In this document: positions 12,828 to 22,862 of the stretch, one piece after another
How positions within the stretch are numbered: position 1 is the stretch's first letter
Layout: each line of letters begins with the position of its first letter
DNA from: Xenopus tropicalis
Lineage: Eukaryota; Chordata; Amphibia; Anura; Pipidae
DNA: 64,000 nucleotides
Assembly (NCBI RefSeq): GCF_000004195.4
Contig: NC_030680.2
Span: 142,229,545 to 142,293,544, forward strand
Direction of reading: 5' to 3'
The notes under the pieces: model-generated
Database searches by the model: none
The model's input: the letters and a program-made list of their open reading frames with translations, nothing else
What the model was told of the DNA's origin: nothing
Position numbers and translations under genes: made by a program

Positions 12828-13110
12828 CTAAAGGTGGCCATACACAGGCCCATTGTAGCTGCCGATATGGGTCCCTTGGACCGTTTCAGCAGCTTATCGG
12901 CCCGTGTAGGGGCAGCAACGACTGACCTGCCCGACCAATATCTGGCCTGAAATCGGGCAGATATCGATCGGGTAGGTTAAAAAATTCAGTCGGATTGGGG
13001 ACCGCATCGGCCCGAACCGACTGCACCCTTAACAGTTGCTATGATTTGATCATTTGGCCCCAGGGCCAAACAACCGAATTAGCCTAAATTCCCCTGATAT
13101 TGTCCACCCG
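12828..13110. repeat. AAGGTGGCCATACAC-family MITE, truncated
   Basis: Left terminus AAAGGTGGCCATACACAGG and internal GGGGACCGCATCGGCC shared with the elements at 31.8, 40.6 and 44.0 kb. The right terminus is absent. Confidence 0.7.
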
Positions 13111-14830
13111 TAGTTTCAGAAAGCCCAACAAAGGCATCATTAACAGAAGCAACTGCATAAATTTCTTACTAAACCAAACCAACTGATTGCCCCAAGTGCC
13201 CTAAACTTGGACTTCATTGAGACTTCTGATTATCACCAGGGCTGGATCACTCTTTTTCCTCCAAGGAAACCATTTGCTGCCAAGAGTCACTTTGTAATAA
13301 CATATATGAAAACAAATTCATATTTATTGGCAATTCTCTTAGTAACTATGGCCCCTTTGTTGTAGTGTAGAGCAAAGATATTTCTTGCAAACAGAGATCA
13401 ACAGACATTTCTCCAGGAGCTCTGAATCATTCTAGGAGTCTCTTCTACAATCTCAAAATGTACCTTTTATTGTTTCTCTTTCAAAGTGGCCCTCAACGGT
13501 CCGCTGCTAAAAGTTTGTCCAGCAGCTTTAAAATGTCAACAGAGGTCTTCTCCAAAGCCTCAGGTTTATATATGATCTATACTTTTATCATGAAACTTTA
13601 AAGAGTCATCCTTTGTTTACTTTGTATCCTAAAGGGAACTTTAGGAATTCGTCTTTAAACCAAGAGTCATGAAAGACTTCCACAGCAACCATCAAAAATA
13701 TCTTTAGATATGATACCATGGAAGACACCATAGGGGGGGTCTTTCCTATATACACCTAAACATCATCCGGAGGACATTTAGTGGCATCTCCTTCTACTTC
13801 TAATTTCCACATGTTAATGTATTTGTTGAAGCCAACCATTCCTGATTTGCTGGTACTTTTTACCAGAGGGCTTTTTATGGACAGAATAAGCATCAGGTTG
13901 AGGGCACAGGGTTTTTGAGATATTTGGGGGCACATAGGTGGAAGTCAGGGGCTTTTAGATGCATTTGTACAATAGGTACAGCTTACACAATAGGGCATAG
14001 ACTTATAGACTAATTCCAAATACATAACAATCTTGGCATTTCATTTTCTTTGAGATCTGATCTATCGTGGATGCACATTCGCCAGGTTTCTAGGGTAACC
14101 CATAATTATGCTCATTGCCCTAATTATAATCAGGACAAAGCTCCTTACATATAAATGAGTTTTGCAGCTTTGTGAGGACAAACACAGCGCCCAGGCCCTT
14201 GCCTTGTGTCTCCGTCTGTGTGTTTTCATGTTTTGTTGTGTTTCGAAAACGGTCGTCGTGTCTCGGAACGGTTGTTAGCTTTTTGCAGATGATCCGGTGT
14301 TTCGGAGAAAATGCTCAATCTATAGTTATAAAGTGCATATAAAAATAAGATAATAAGACAAGCCGTGTTGCCTTCATGTGCGGCGCCGGAATATCTTGGA
14401 TGCGTTTCAGCTGAAACCACTTCCAGTTCCTACATATTTATGATCACCTCGGGCCATCTGCTGATCTGTTACTGATCTGAGAATGAAGAGGAGAGAAAAA
14501 TTAATCTTAAACAGACTCTTGCTTATCGCAGCAAAGCATGCTCGCCTGTGTGTTTATTCCTTGTCAGCTCTCCAGATTTGAATGGTGGTGATTAGAGAGA
14601 GCCCTTCTGTGGAAATATTAAGAGAAAAAATAAAACGTCATATGGAACAAGCAGGGAATGGCACGCAGCCCTTAAAAGTACAAATTAATCTGCAACCGCC
14701 AACTGTAACGATAATTCTGAAGTGCCGGATGGCAGTCAGTGCAGCACCCCTATATTGATCACACCCCCATTGTGTTTGGGTACTTTGGTCTTCATATAGA
14801 CACAATAACTTGTGAAGATCCTGTGGCCTT
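13111..14830. other. No gene recognised; unique-looking DNA
   Basis: 1.7 kb without named repeats. 14.2-14.7 kb has mixed base composition with several CG dinucleotides, unlike decayed repeats, and might be conserved non-coding DNA. I cannot test conservation. Confidence 0.35.
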
Positions 14831-15034
14831 TTAAGGGCTCTGGCACACGGGGAGATTAGTCGCCCGCGACAAAACTCCCTGTTCGCGGGCGACTAATCTC
14901 CCCGAGTTGCCTTCACCTGCCATCCCACCGGCGAAAATTTAAGTCGCCAGTGGGATGGCACACGCGGCGGCGCGATTTCGCGCAAATTGCCGAAAAAGCC
15001 TCGCGACTAATTTCCCCGTGTGCCACAGCCCTAA
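14831..15034. repeat. Palindromic MITE with TTAA-like ends and hairpins
   Basis: Ends TTAAGGGCTCTGGCACACGG and, on the other strand, TTAGGGCTGTGGCACACGG, so terminal inverted repeats are about 20 bp. Inside is a perfect 21-bp hairpin (14849-14869 with 14883-14903) and a second one around 14920-14956. Several CG-rich segments. A TTAA target is suggested but the right end reads CTAA. Confidence 0.8.
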
Positions 15035-15420
15035 CTGTGCAGCATGAGTCTGACAACCTGTTTACTACCTTACACATTAACCCCCTGTTATATACCTCCA
15101 ACTTGTCCTTAGCCTACCTGGAGATAATAGGCATTTAGCATTAGCAGGAAACAGGCCGCACCTATATAAAATAGTCAAATAATCAAGTGAAAACCACAAT
15201 GGGCTACCCACCATGCCACAGCAGCTCTGAATGGGCAAGTCACAGTGGGCAACCATAATAGCTCCCTCCTGGAGACCATACACCGCCACTGTCCCAATTA
15301 CGCATCAAGCTGGGACCTAGGCCACCCAAACTCATGGCAAGTACTCCTCTAAGCTGTGACAAAAAAAAGAATTCCAACCATACGGCCTTGCCACCCTATT
15401 CCAACTTACAAGGTGTGTGA
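15035..15420. other. No gene recognised
   Basis: Unique flank of the chromovirus insertion site. Confidence 0.4.
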
Positions 15421-15425
15421 GCATT
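15421..15425. repeat. Target site duplication GCATT, left
   Basis: Five bases directly before the left LTR, repeated directly after the right LTR at 20601-20605. Five bp is the usual integrase stagger for Ty3/gypsy elements. Confidence 0.92.
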
Positions 15426-15862
15426 TGTCAGCGGGGGCCTCCGGCACCCACGGGAGAGGTGAAGTCAGGATCAAGGAGGAAGGCCGCTTCCAGCGAGTCC
15501 GAGCGAAGTACAGATGCAGGATAATCCAATAGAGAGGTCAGGTTCAGGCAAAGGTCACTAAAGGCAGGCAGCAAGGTTCAAGGTCAGGAACAGGCAAATA
15601 AACAGCAACAGGAAGCAGATAAGAATATTAGAGACCCAGGAACACAATAGGTATGTTGAGCTATACTCGGGCATTGAACCTGGGTCACTGGCGTCTTTTT
15701 GAGTTTGAATTTGGCGCCATAGCGCGTGACGTCATCGCGCCGGCGTCCTTGCGCCCACGTGGAGTCCTGGGCGCCACCATCTTGGATTCGCCGCGCTGAG
15801 AAGGAGGACGCCGCCGCACACCAGGAGCAGGTAGGGAGCGGGAGCGGCGACGGTTCCTGACA
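15426..15862 (-). repeat. 3' LTR of the chromovirus
   Basis: Partner LTR, 437 bp, starting TGTCAGCG and ending TTCCTGACA on the + strand. It holds the C-terminal 43 codons and stop of the Gag-Pol frame. CRE-like TGACGTCA at 15727-15734. Confidence 0.95.
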
Positions 15863-18800
15863 GTACCCCCCCCCCACGGGGGGCCACTGGACCACCAGGC
15901 CGAGGCTTCTGAGGAAATTGACCATGGAACGCCTTCACAAGACGAGGAGCATGTACATCAGAATCTTTCTCCCAGGAGCATTCCTCAGGGCCGAATCCCT
16001 TCCATTGGACGAGGTATTGGAGTGATCCCCTGGAGAGCCTAGAATCTAGAATTTTCTCAACCTCGTACTCTTGCTGATCATCCACGAGGACGGCAGAAGG
16101 AGGGGACTGAGCAGAGGAGAAGTGATTGAACACTACTGGCTTCAATAAGGAAACGTGGAATACGTTAGGAATCCGCATCTCTGGGGGAAGTTGTAGACGG
16201 ACAGCCACTGGATTGATCACCTCAGAGATGGAGAAGGGACCCACGAATTTGGGACCCAGTTTCGGAGATGGTACCCTCAAGCGGATGTTCCTGGAAGAAA
16301 GCCAGACTTTATCACCAACCTTGTATGGAGGGGAAGGCTTTCTCCGACGATCAGCGAAGGTCTTGTGTACCAGGGAACTCTTCTCCAAATTAGACTTGGT
16401 GGCAGCCCAGATAACAGACATGTGAGCCGCCAGGTCATCTGCAGCGGGAACTTCGGAGAGGAGAAAATCTTGAGGGAAGGCCAAAGGATGTTGACCATAC
16501 ACCGACAAGAAAGGAGATCTTCCAGTGGAGGAGTGACTGGCATTGTTGTGAGCGAATTCCGCCCACGGGAGTAAATTCGACCAGTCGTCTTGGCAAAGGG
16601 AAACATGGTTTCGCAGGAATTGTTCAAGAGCTTGATTTACACGTTCTGCTGCCCCATTGGTCTGAGGGTGGTAGGCCGAGGAGAACTGAAGAGATACCCC
16701 CAGAGACTTGCATAAGGAGCGCCAAAATCTGGAAACAAACTGGGACCCTCTATCGGAGACAATTTCCGCAGGAAAACCATGTAAACGAAAGATATGCTGT
16801 ACGAAGAGATGAGCCAGTTCTACAGCCGAGGGGAGTTTCCTCAAGGGTATGAAGTGTGCCATCTTGCTGAAGCGGTCTATCACTACCCAAATGACAGTGT
16901 TACCACAGGAGGGCGGCAACTCCACAATAAAGTCCATACCCAAATGCGTCCATGGGCGAGAGGGTATTGGCAATGGATGCAGAAGACCGCAGGGTCGAGA
17001 GTGGCTGGCTTTAGTGGTGGCACATACAGTACAAGCTGCGACAAAGTCTCGGACATCCTTGCGGATGGTCGGCCACCAAACTAGGCGTCGAAGAAGTTCA
17101 AGAGTTTTTCCAGAACCAGGGTGGCCGGCTTGTTTGGAGCTATGAGTCTGCTGGAGAATGGGAAGGCGTAACTCAGGAGGTACAAATGCCATCCCTATGG
17201 GAGTATCAGGAGGAGCGGCAGACTGGCTTAGGAATATTTGTTCAGCGAATTGGGGCAATACAGAGGCAATGATCCTGGATGGAGGAATGATAGGCTCATG
17301 CTCTATAGGTAGACGATCCTCTGGGGAGAAACTTCGGGACAGGGCGTCTGCCTTCCGATTCTTGGTCCCAGGACGATACGTCAGGACAAAATTGAAACGG
17401 GAGAAGAAAAGCGACCACCTCGCCTGACGGGGATTCTGTCTCTTTAGAGACTGTAGAAATTCTAGGTTCTTATGATCGGTATAGATCGTGACCGGATGAG
17501 ATGCTCCCTCTAAGAGGTGTCGCCATTCCTCGAGGGCGAGTTTGACAGCCAGGAGTTCACGATTCCCAATGTCGTAATTCTGCTCGGCGGAGGAAAACTT
17601 CTTGGAGAAGTATGCACATGGATGGAGCTTACCATCTGCAGAATGTCTCTGGGAAAGAATAGCACCTGCTCCTACATCAGAGGCGTCGACTTCAATAAAG
17701 AAGGGTAGATGAGGCTCTGGGTGTCGAAGAACAGAGGCCGAAATGAAGGCATCCTTCAGGGACTGGAAGGCTTCAAGGGCCACAGGAGGCCAACAATTGG
17801 GTCTCCCTCCTTTGCGGATGAGGGAAAGGATAGGAGCAATGCGGGAAGAAAAGCCTTTAATGAATTGGCGGTAATAGTTCGCAAATCTTATAAACCTCTG
17901 GATTGCTTTAGTACTCTGGGGGAGTGGCCACTTCTGGATAGCAGATACCTTGGCAGGATCCATTTCGAAGCCCCTAGACGAGATAATGTAGCCCAGGAAG
18001 GAGATCTTTGGTACTTCGAAAGTGCATTTCTCCAACTTGGCGAAAAGGAAATTTTCTCTAAGGCGAGAAAGGGCTTCTTTGACTTGGGAGCGGTGGGTCT
18101 CCAAATCTTGAGAGAAGATGAGGATGTCATCCAGGTACACGACAACAGACTTCCCCAGGAGGTTCCGAAAAATATCGTTAACGAACTCTTGGAAGACGGC
18201 TGGAGCGTTGCAGAGGCCGAAGGGCATCACGAGGTACTCGTAATGCCCATCACGGGTATTGAAAGCCGTCTTCCATTCATCGCCCTCTCGGATCCTGATG
18301 AGATTATAGGCCCCGCGGAGATCCAACTTAGAGAAAATCTTGGCCCCTTTAAGTTGGTCAAAAAGTTCTGAAATAAGGGGTAAAGGGTATCTGTTCTTAA
18401 CAGTTATTTTATTGAGACCCCGGTAGTCAATACAGGGGCGGAGTCCACCGTCCTTCTTTTCAACAAAAAAGAAGCCAGCTCCTGCTGGAGAGGTAGAAGG
18501 ACGGATAAATCCACGCTGGAGATTCTCAGAGATATACTCCTTCATGGCAGCCGTCTCTGCAGGGGATAAGGGATAGGTCCGCCCACGGGGTGGCATGATT
18601 CCAGGAAGGAGATCAATAGGGCAGTCATACCGCCGATGCGGGGGAAGAAACTCTGCTGACTTTTTACAAAAAACATCAGAGAAGTCCCTGTAGACGAAGG
18701 GCAGAGCTGAAAGACTCGTAGAGGAGACTGTAACCCGCTGGAGTGGCTGAGGAATTAAACAATGTCTTTGGCAGTATTGACTCCAACGGGAGATTTGACC

Positions 18801-20150
18801 CGATGACCAGTCAATGGAGGGGTTATGGAGTCGTAGCCATGGCAACCCCAGCACAACAGGAGACGAAGGACATGGGATGATCAGGAATGACATCTTTTCC
18901 AGATGTAGTGCTCCAATCTGCACAGATAGTTCACCGGTGGTTAAAGTGATGGTGTCCGTGGAGAGAGGTCTGTCATCGATGGCGAGGACCCGAATAGGAG
19001 GAGTCATTGGAAAGAGGGAAATGCCAACCTTTTTTGCGAATGCCAAGTCCATAAAGTTTCCTGCAGCTCCGGAATCAAGGAAGGCTGAGACTGGAATTGC
19101 CTGGGAGGGCAACCGGATCTGCACAGGAACATGAAATTGGTGAGATTGTTCCGCTGACTTAGGAACAATACTACCAGCAAAAGAAACAACAGTCTTACTT
19201 GAAGCAGGAGTATTCCCCAGCTTGACAGGGCAGGAAACCGCTAAGTGGGATTGTCCGCCGCAGTATAGACATAGGCCGGAAAGGCGTCTCCGAAGCTTCT
19301 CTTGTGCAGACAGTCGAGCCTTCCCAAGTTGCATGGGTTCCTCCGAAGGGGAAGTGGTAAACTGCGGAGAAGACGGGGGTATCATAGGGTTCTGGAAGCG
19401 CGGAGCCAGGACTGGATGAGACTTTTTACTCCGCTCTTTATCAGCCTGATGTTCTTTAAGGCGAGTGTCTACCTTAATAGCGAGAGCAATCAAATCTTCA
19501 AGGGAGTCAGGTAGATCTCTGGATACCAGGTCATCCTTCAGGCGGGACGATAGGCCTTGGTAGAAGACTGCCTTATAAGCCTCCTCATTCCAGGAAGTTT
19601 CCGCCATGAGGGTTCTAAAGTTTATGGCATACTCACTGGCACCGAGACTGCCCTGGCGGATTTGCAGCAGGCGTGAAGAGGCAGTAGCGACCCGACCAGG
19701 GGCATCAAAGATGGTTCTGAACATCTGTAGAAATTCCTTCACATCAAATGTCAGGGGTGACTGACTCTCCCAGAGAGAAGTTGCCCATTCCAGTGGTTTG
19801 CCCTCCAGACGAGACATAACGTAGCCCACCTTCGCTCGCTCACAGGAGAATTGGGAAGGTTGGAATTCAAACTGAATCTGGCATTGAGTCACGAATCCCC
19901 TGCAGGCCTGCGGATTGCCACTGTAGTGCGGAGGAGGAGGTATTCGTGGCTCACGAGCTGGCGGCATCGCTGGCAGAGGAACCACCACAGCAGGAGGAAT
20001 TTCCGCGACAGCGGGAGTAGCAGGCAAACGGGACAAAATGGAATCAAGTACTTGCCCAATTCTGACTTGCTGGGATTCATACGCCTCCATACGGGACGCC
20101 AGCCCGCGAAGGGCTCTTCCGACGTCCAGTACCGCTTCCTCGGGATCCAT
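15732..20150 (-). CDS. Gag-Pol polyprotein of the chromovirus (single ORF, 1472 aa)
   Basis: One intact frame for all the enzymes of the element. Residues 1-290 form a Gag-like region with an N-terminal helical segment and a proline-rich stretch (about 50-75). A CCHC zinc knuckle is at C294, C297, H302 and C307. The aspartic protease motif DSGA starts at D359. Reverse transcriptase spans about 540-720 with YLDD at 672-675. RNase H acidic residues fit D822, E865, D892 and D935. Integrase has an HHCC zinc site (H1003, H1010, C1040, C1043) and a catalytic D1073, D1133, E1169 triad with the classic 35-residue D-to-E gap. A chromodomain lies at about 1361-1412. The start codon is only 13 bases past the LTR in a good context (GCCATGG). 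Codons from about 1430 on lie in the 3' LTR, so the frame passes through the polypurine tract. Gag and Pol are fused with no frameshift site, as in Tf1. Confidence 0.95.
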   Translation of the reverse strand: MDPEEAVLDVGRALRGLASRMEAYESQQVRIGQVLDSILSRLPATPAVAEIPPAVVVPLPAMPPAREPRIPPPPHYSGNPQACRGFVTQCQIQFEFQPSQFSCERAKVGYVMSRLEGKPLEWATSLWESQSPLTFDVKEFLQMFRTIFDAPGRVATASSRLLQIRQGSLGASEYAINFRTLMAETSWNEEAYKAVFYQGLSSRLKDDLVSRDLPDSLEDLIALAIKVDTRLKEHQADKERSKKSHPVLAPRFQNPMIPPSSPQFTTSPSEEPMQLGKARLSAQEKLRRRLSGLCLYCGGQSHLAVSCPVKLGNTPASSKTVVSFAGSIVPKSAEQSHQFHVPVQIRLPSQAIPVSAFLDSGAAGNFMDLAFAKKVGISLFPMTPPIRVLAIDDRPLSTDTITLTTGELSVQIGALHLEKMSFLIIPCPSSPVVLGLPWLRLHNPSIDWSSGQISRWSQYCQRHCLIPQPLQRVTVSSTSLSALPFVYRDFSDVFCKKSAEFLPPHRRYDCPIDLLPGIMPPRGRTYPLSPAETAAMKEYISENLQRGFIRPSTSPAGAGFFFVEKKDGGLRPCIDYRGLNKITVKNRYPLPLISELFDQLKGAKIFSKLDLRGAYNLIRIREGDEWKTAFNTRDGHYEYLVMPFGLCNAPAVFQEFVNDIFRNLLGKSVVVYLDDILIFSQDLETHRSQVKEALSRLRENFLFAKLEKCTFEVPKISFLGYIISSRGFEMDPAKVSAIQKWPLPQSTKAIQRFIRFANYYRQFIKGFSSRIAPILSLIRKGGRPNCWPPVALEAFQSLKDAFISASVLRHPEPHLPFFIEVDASDVGAGAILSQRHSADGKLHPCAYFSKKFSSAEQNYDIGNRELLAVKLALEEWRHLLEGASHPVTIYTDHKNLEFLQSLKRQNPRQARWSLFFSRFNFVLTYRPGTKNRKADALSRSFSPEDRLPIEHEPIIPPSRIIASVLPQFAEQIFLSQSAAPPDTPIGMAFVPPELRLPILQQTHSSKQAGHPGSGKTLELLRRLVWWPTIRKDVRDFVAACTVCATTKASHSRPCGLLHPLPIPSRPWTHLGMDFIVELPPSCGNTVIWVVIDRFSKMAHFIPLRKLPSAVELAHLFVQHIFRLHGFPAEIVSDRGSQFVSRFWRSLCKSLGVSLQFSSAYHPQTNGAAERVNQALEQFLRNHVSLCQDDWSNLLPWAEFAHNNASHSSTGRSPFLSVYGQHPLAFPQDFLLSEVPAADDLAAHMSVIWAATKSNLEKSSLVHKTFADRRRKPSPPYKVGDKVWLSSRNIRLRVPSPKLGPKFVGPFSISEVINPVAVRLQLPPEMRIPNVFHVSLLKPVVFNHFSSAQSPPSAVLVDDQQEYEVEKILDSRLSRGSLQYLVQWKGFGPEECSWEKDSDVHAPRLVKAFHGQFPQKPRPGGPVAPRGGGVLSGTVAAPAPYLLLVCGGVLLLSAANPRWWRPGLHVGARTPAR
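15863..15878 (-). promoter_or_regulatory. Polypurine tract next to the 3' LTR
   Basis: C10 on the + strand (15866-15875), so G10 in the element's sense strand, ending three bases before the 3' LTR. This is the expected place for the plus-strand primer. It is also translated, as a glycine-rich stretch of the polyprotein. Confidence 0.7.
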
Positions 20151-20151
20151 G

Positions 20152-20162
20152 GCCCGAGTATA
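20152..20162 (-). promoter_or_regulatory. Primer-binding site of self-priming type
   Basis: One base inside the 5' LTR. In the element's sense strand it reads TATACTCGGGC. It does not start with TGG as a tRNA-primed site would. Its exact 11-nt reverse complement GCCCGAGTATA occurs in the LTR at 20410-20400 (sense). In Tf1 and sushi-type elements the first bases of the mRNA fold back on such a site and are cleaved to prime reverse transcription. Confidence 0.75.
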
Positions 20163-20163
20163 A

Positions 20164-20600
20164 TGTCAGCGGGGGCCTCCGGCACCCACGGGAGAGGTGA
20201 AGTCAGGATCAAGGAGGAAGGCCGCTTCCAGCGAGTCCGAGCGAAGTACAGATGCAGGATAATCCAATAGAGAGGTCAGGTTCAGGCAAAGGTCACTAAA
20301 GGCAGGCAGCAAGGTTCAAGGTCAGGAACAGGCAAATAAACAGCAACAGGAAGCAGATAAGAATATTAGAGACCCAGGAACACAATAGGTATGTTGAGCT
20401 ATACTCGGGCATTGAACCTGGGTCACTGGCGTCTTTTTGAGTTTGAATTTGGCGCCATAGCGCGTGACGTCATCGCGCCGGCGTCCTTGCGCCCACGTGG
20501 AGTCCTGGGCGCCGCCATCTTGGATTCGCCGCGCTGAGAAGGAGGACGCCGCCGCACACCAGGAGCAGGTAGGGAGCGGGAGCGGCGACGGTTCCTGACA
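20164..20600 (-). repeat. 5' LTR of the chromovirus
   Basis: 437-bp LTR at the upstream end of the - strand element, identical to the other LTR except one base. A CRE-type TGACGTCA lies at 20465-20472 in the inferred U3. The segment 20400-20410 matches the primer-binding site in reverse complement, so the transcript start and the R region should begin close to 20410. That gives a U3 of about 190 bp and R-U5 of about 247 bp. No clear TATA box is seen. Confidence 0.95.
20400..20410 (-). promoter_or_regulatory. Inferred self-primer / 5' end of the element's transcript
   Basis: Sense-strand GCCCGAGTATA within the 5' LTR, perfectly complementary to the primer-binding site 240 bases downstream. 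By analogy with Tf1 this should be at or very near the mRNA 5' end. The same sequence is at 15662-15672 in the other LTR. The exact start is inferred. Confidence 0.6.
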
Positions 20601-20605
20601 GCATT
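20601..20605. repeat. Target site duplication GCATT, right
   Basis: Exact copy of 15421-15425, directly outside the right LTR. Confidence 0.92.
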
Positions 20606-21410
20606 ATACTTTTTACTGTACCAACTGCAATAAGGAAATAGTACCCTCTTTAAGCCCCTGCCTTCTGACCTTCCCCAGAGCCTGGTCACCAATCCCTCTA
20701 CGTGCCCCAAAGTCTGCCCCACTAGCATTTATCTAATTACCGTATATACTCGAGTATAAGCCGATCCGAATATAAGCCGAGGTACCTAATTTTAGCAAAG
20801 AAAACTGGAAAAACGTATTGACTTGAGTATAAGCCTAGGGTGGGAAATGCAGCAACTACTGCTAAGTTTCAATAATCAAAATAAATACCAATAAAATGAC
20901 AGCTCCCCTCAGCGTCCTCCCCAACATCCCCCCAGCTCCCCCCCATTATCATGATGAAAGGTTTTTTTGCTCATGAGTTTTTCTTCCACTTTGCTTAAGA
21001 AAACATTGATCATCTGATCTACCATTAGGATGTCCCTATATACATCATACTACAAAATGGAAAGTAAGGGAAAATGTACTGTACCTGTTTTTTTTCAATA
21101 GTCGGTAGAGCATTCAGTCTGTTCCATTGAGATATGGTTTTTTTTGATTGGAATGATTATATTGACTGATCCTATATCTCATTTGTGAGGAATTAATCTC
21201 AGGGGAAGCAAATCCAGGTGATTTTTGCCATGTCCATGTCACACCCTATTACCCCCAGACCTTGTATCTTGCTCTGTCCCAGTTGGGGACATTAATGTGG
21301 GTGACTCCACAAAGAATCTATTAGGGTTGACAGGACTGAAGGCAATTCAGTAGTATATGATTTATTGTGGTAATGTGTGAATGTATGTGATATCGGTCTG
21401 GTGCAACCAG
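20606..21410. other. Flanking DNA with an unnamed tetrapod repeat
   Basis: 20738-20895 (TACCGTATATACTCGAGTAT, then AATATAAGCCGAGG and GAGTATAAGCCTAGGGTGGG) matches a repeat that I remember from several tetrapod genomes, family uncertain. It is followed by a short piece of the CAGCTCCCC-type array found at 10.3 kb (20896-20945). The rest is unique. Confidence 0.45.
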
Positions 21411-21650
21411 TAGTGATGAGCAAATTTTTTCGCCAGGCATGAATTCGCAGCGAATTTCCGCATTTTGCCATTGGAGAATTGTTTCGCAAAACTTCCGTTA
21501 AAATTCACAGCGTAAAAATTTGTTGCGCGCAATTTTTTCGTTGTGCGTCAAATTGGGCGCGGTTCGCAAATTTTTCACAGTTTTGCGAATTTCCTGCCGG
21601 TTCCGAGAATTTCATGCCACAGCGAAACGGGACAGATTTGCTCATCACTA
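21411..21650. mobile_element. TAGTGATG-family hAT-like MITE, perfect TSD
   Basis: 240-bp element with ends TAGTGATGAGCAAAT and TAGTGATGAGCAAAT on the other strand, flanked by the exact 8-bp duplication GCAACCAG (21403-21410, 21651-21658). This copy has no internal array. The 8-bp duplication indicates hAT-type transposition. Confidence 0.93.
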
Positions 21651-22121
21651 GCAACCAGCTTGGGATTGTGCCAATCTGACTTAAAAGGCAACAGAAAAGC
21701 CTGAGATATTATGCAAGGATTGTGAGGTTTTCACTAACAAAGATGCAGATGCAAATAGCACAATTCCATGCAGGGAGTTGCACCCGCGGCGTCAAAAGAA
21801 ATGCAATTGCACGTTGCCAGACAGATACAAGCTGCGGCCAACCTTTTCCTTGTTGGAATTGCATCACTTTTAGTCCCCAGACATTAAAATGATGTAAGGG
21901 TGCGATTCTTTTGTTGCAAGTCTGCTGCACCTACTGATGCAAATTGCTGTGGGTGCCGGTAGCTCCAGGGTCACAGTGTCAATAGGTAGGTCAATAGGTA
22001 GGGTCGCCACCTTTATAAAATAAATATACTGGTTTGGCTGGGGGTGTGTTCACAAGGGGCAGGTTGTCATGTTAAGTATGAAGAGTTATGATGTAGAGTG
22101 GGCGGGGTAGCGACATCGAGG
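21651..22121. other. No gene; fragment of GTCGCCACC-type repeat
   Basis: 21990-22075 resembles the dispersed GGTGGCAACCCT repeat in reverse. Nothing else recognised. Confidence 0.35.
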
Positions 22122-22341
22122 CAGGGGTGGGCAAAGCCGACCGGGCGCCCTAGGCAACCCGGTCGGCCAACTCCGCCCACCTCCCCGATTAGATCAGTCA
22201 TTGCCTCCGCCGCTAATGACAAGTGGCGGAGGCAATGACAAAGTAGCACTAGGGGTAGGCAGGAGAGGCTCCTGTTTGGCGCCCCTCAATCGTTGCGCCC
22301 TAGGCAGCTGCCTCTTCTGCCTACCCCTAGTTCCGGCCCTG
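22122..22341. mobile_element. hAT-like MITE, perfect TSD CATCGAGG
   Basis: 220-bp element starting CAGGGGTGGGCAAAGC and ending TAGTTCCGGCCCTG, flanked by CATCGAGG at 22114-22121 and 22342-22349. The interior holds an inverted repeat around TCATTGCCTCCGCC and GGCGGAGGCAATGA. Frames in it are not genes. Confidence 0.92.
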
Positions 22342-22607
22342 CATCGAGGGGTCGTCACATTTAGAGGCTGGTGCGTGTCATAAAGTAAGGAAGCGGCAGT
22401 GGATTGGTTATTATAGGAGCTAATACAGGAAAAAAGGGGCAGATTGGAGATGGGCCTTGGCTGAAATTTTAGCGGCTAGGCGGGTGAAATACCAGCCAGA
22501 TGGCAACCCTATCAATAGCTGGCACACAAGCAGAAGAGGAAGGTCAGACACAATGGCACTTGGTGCCACTATATATGGAGAGTGGTTGCATGCATGTACC
22601 TTTAATG

Positions 22608-22790
22608 TAGTTCTCAACCCCCCTAATGCCGCAACCCTTTAATACAGTTCCTCATGTTGTGGTGACCCCCAACCATAAAATTATTCCTAAGACCATCGGA
22701 AATATGTGTTTTCCGAAGCTCTTAGGCGACCCCTGTGAAAGGGTCATTCACCCCCCAAAGGGGTCCCGACTCACAGGCTGAGAACTGGTG
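22608..22790. mobile_element. SPIN (Space Invaders) non-autonomous hAT element
   Basis: 183-bp element. CTAATGCCGCAACCCTTTAA, then CTCATGTTGTGGTGACCCCC and CTTAGGCGACCCCTGTGAAA match the SPIN consensus as I know it. Flanked by CTTTAATG and CTCTAATG (7 of 8 bases), both nnnTAnnn. SPIN is a hAT family of the Buster branch known for horizontal transfer among tetrapods including Xenopus tropicalis. Confidence 0.88.
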
Positions 22791-22862
22791 CTCTAATGAA
22801 TGAAGTCAATTTCGGCATGACCCGCTTGCAACGGCATTCGTAAATGACCCCTATCATCTTTA

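Larger units (their letters stand above)
15426..20600 (-). mobile_element. Full-length Ty3/gypsy chromovirus LTR retrotransposon
   Basis: Complete 5,175-bp LTR retrotransposon lying on the - strand. Two 437-bp direct LTRs, each TG...CA at the ends, enclose one uninterrupted Gag-Pol frame. The 5-bp direct repeat GCATT flanks it exactly (15421-15425 and 20601-20605). Domain order Gag, zinc knuckle, protease, RT, RNase H, integrase, chromodomain places it in Ty3/gypsy, chromovirus branch, close to the vertebrate sushi/Tf1-like group. One mismatch between LTRs (A at about 15776 versus G in the other copy) and no stop codon or frameshift indicate a very recent insertion that may still be competent. 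No env-like frame is present. Confidence 0.96.

Noticed and set aside
17709..18371. 220-codon + strand frame
   Set aside because: Antisense shadow of the reverse transcriptase region; no independent evidence.
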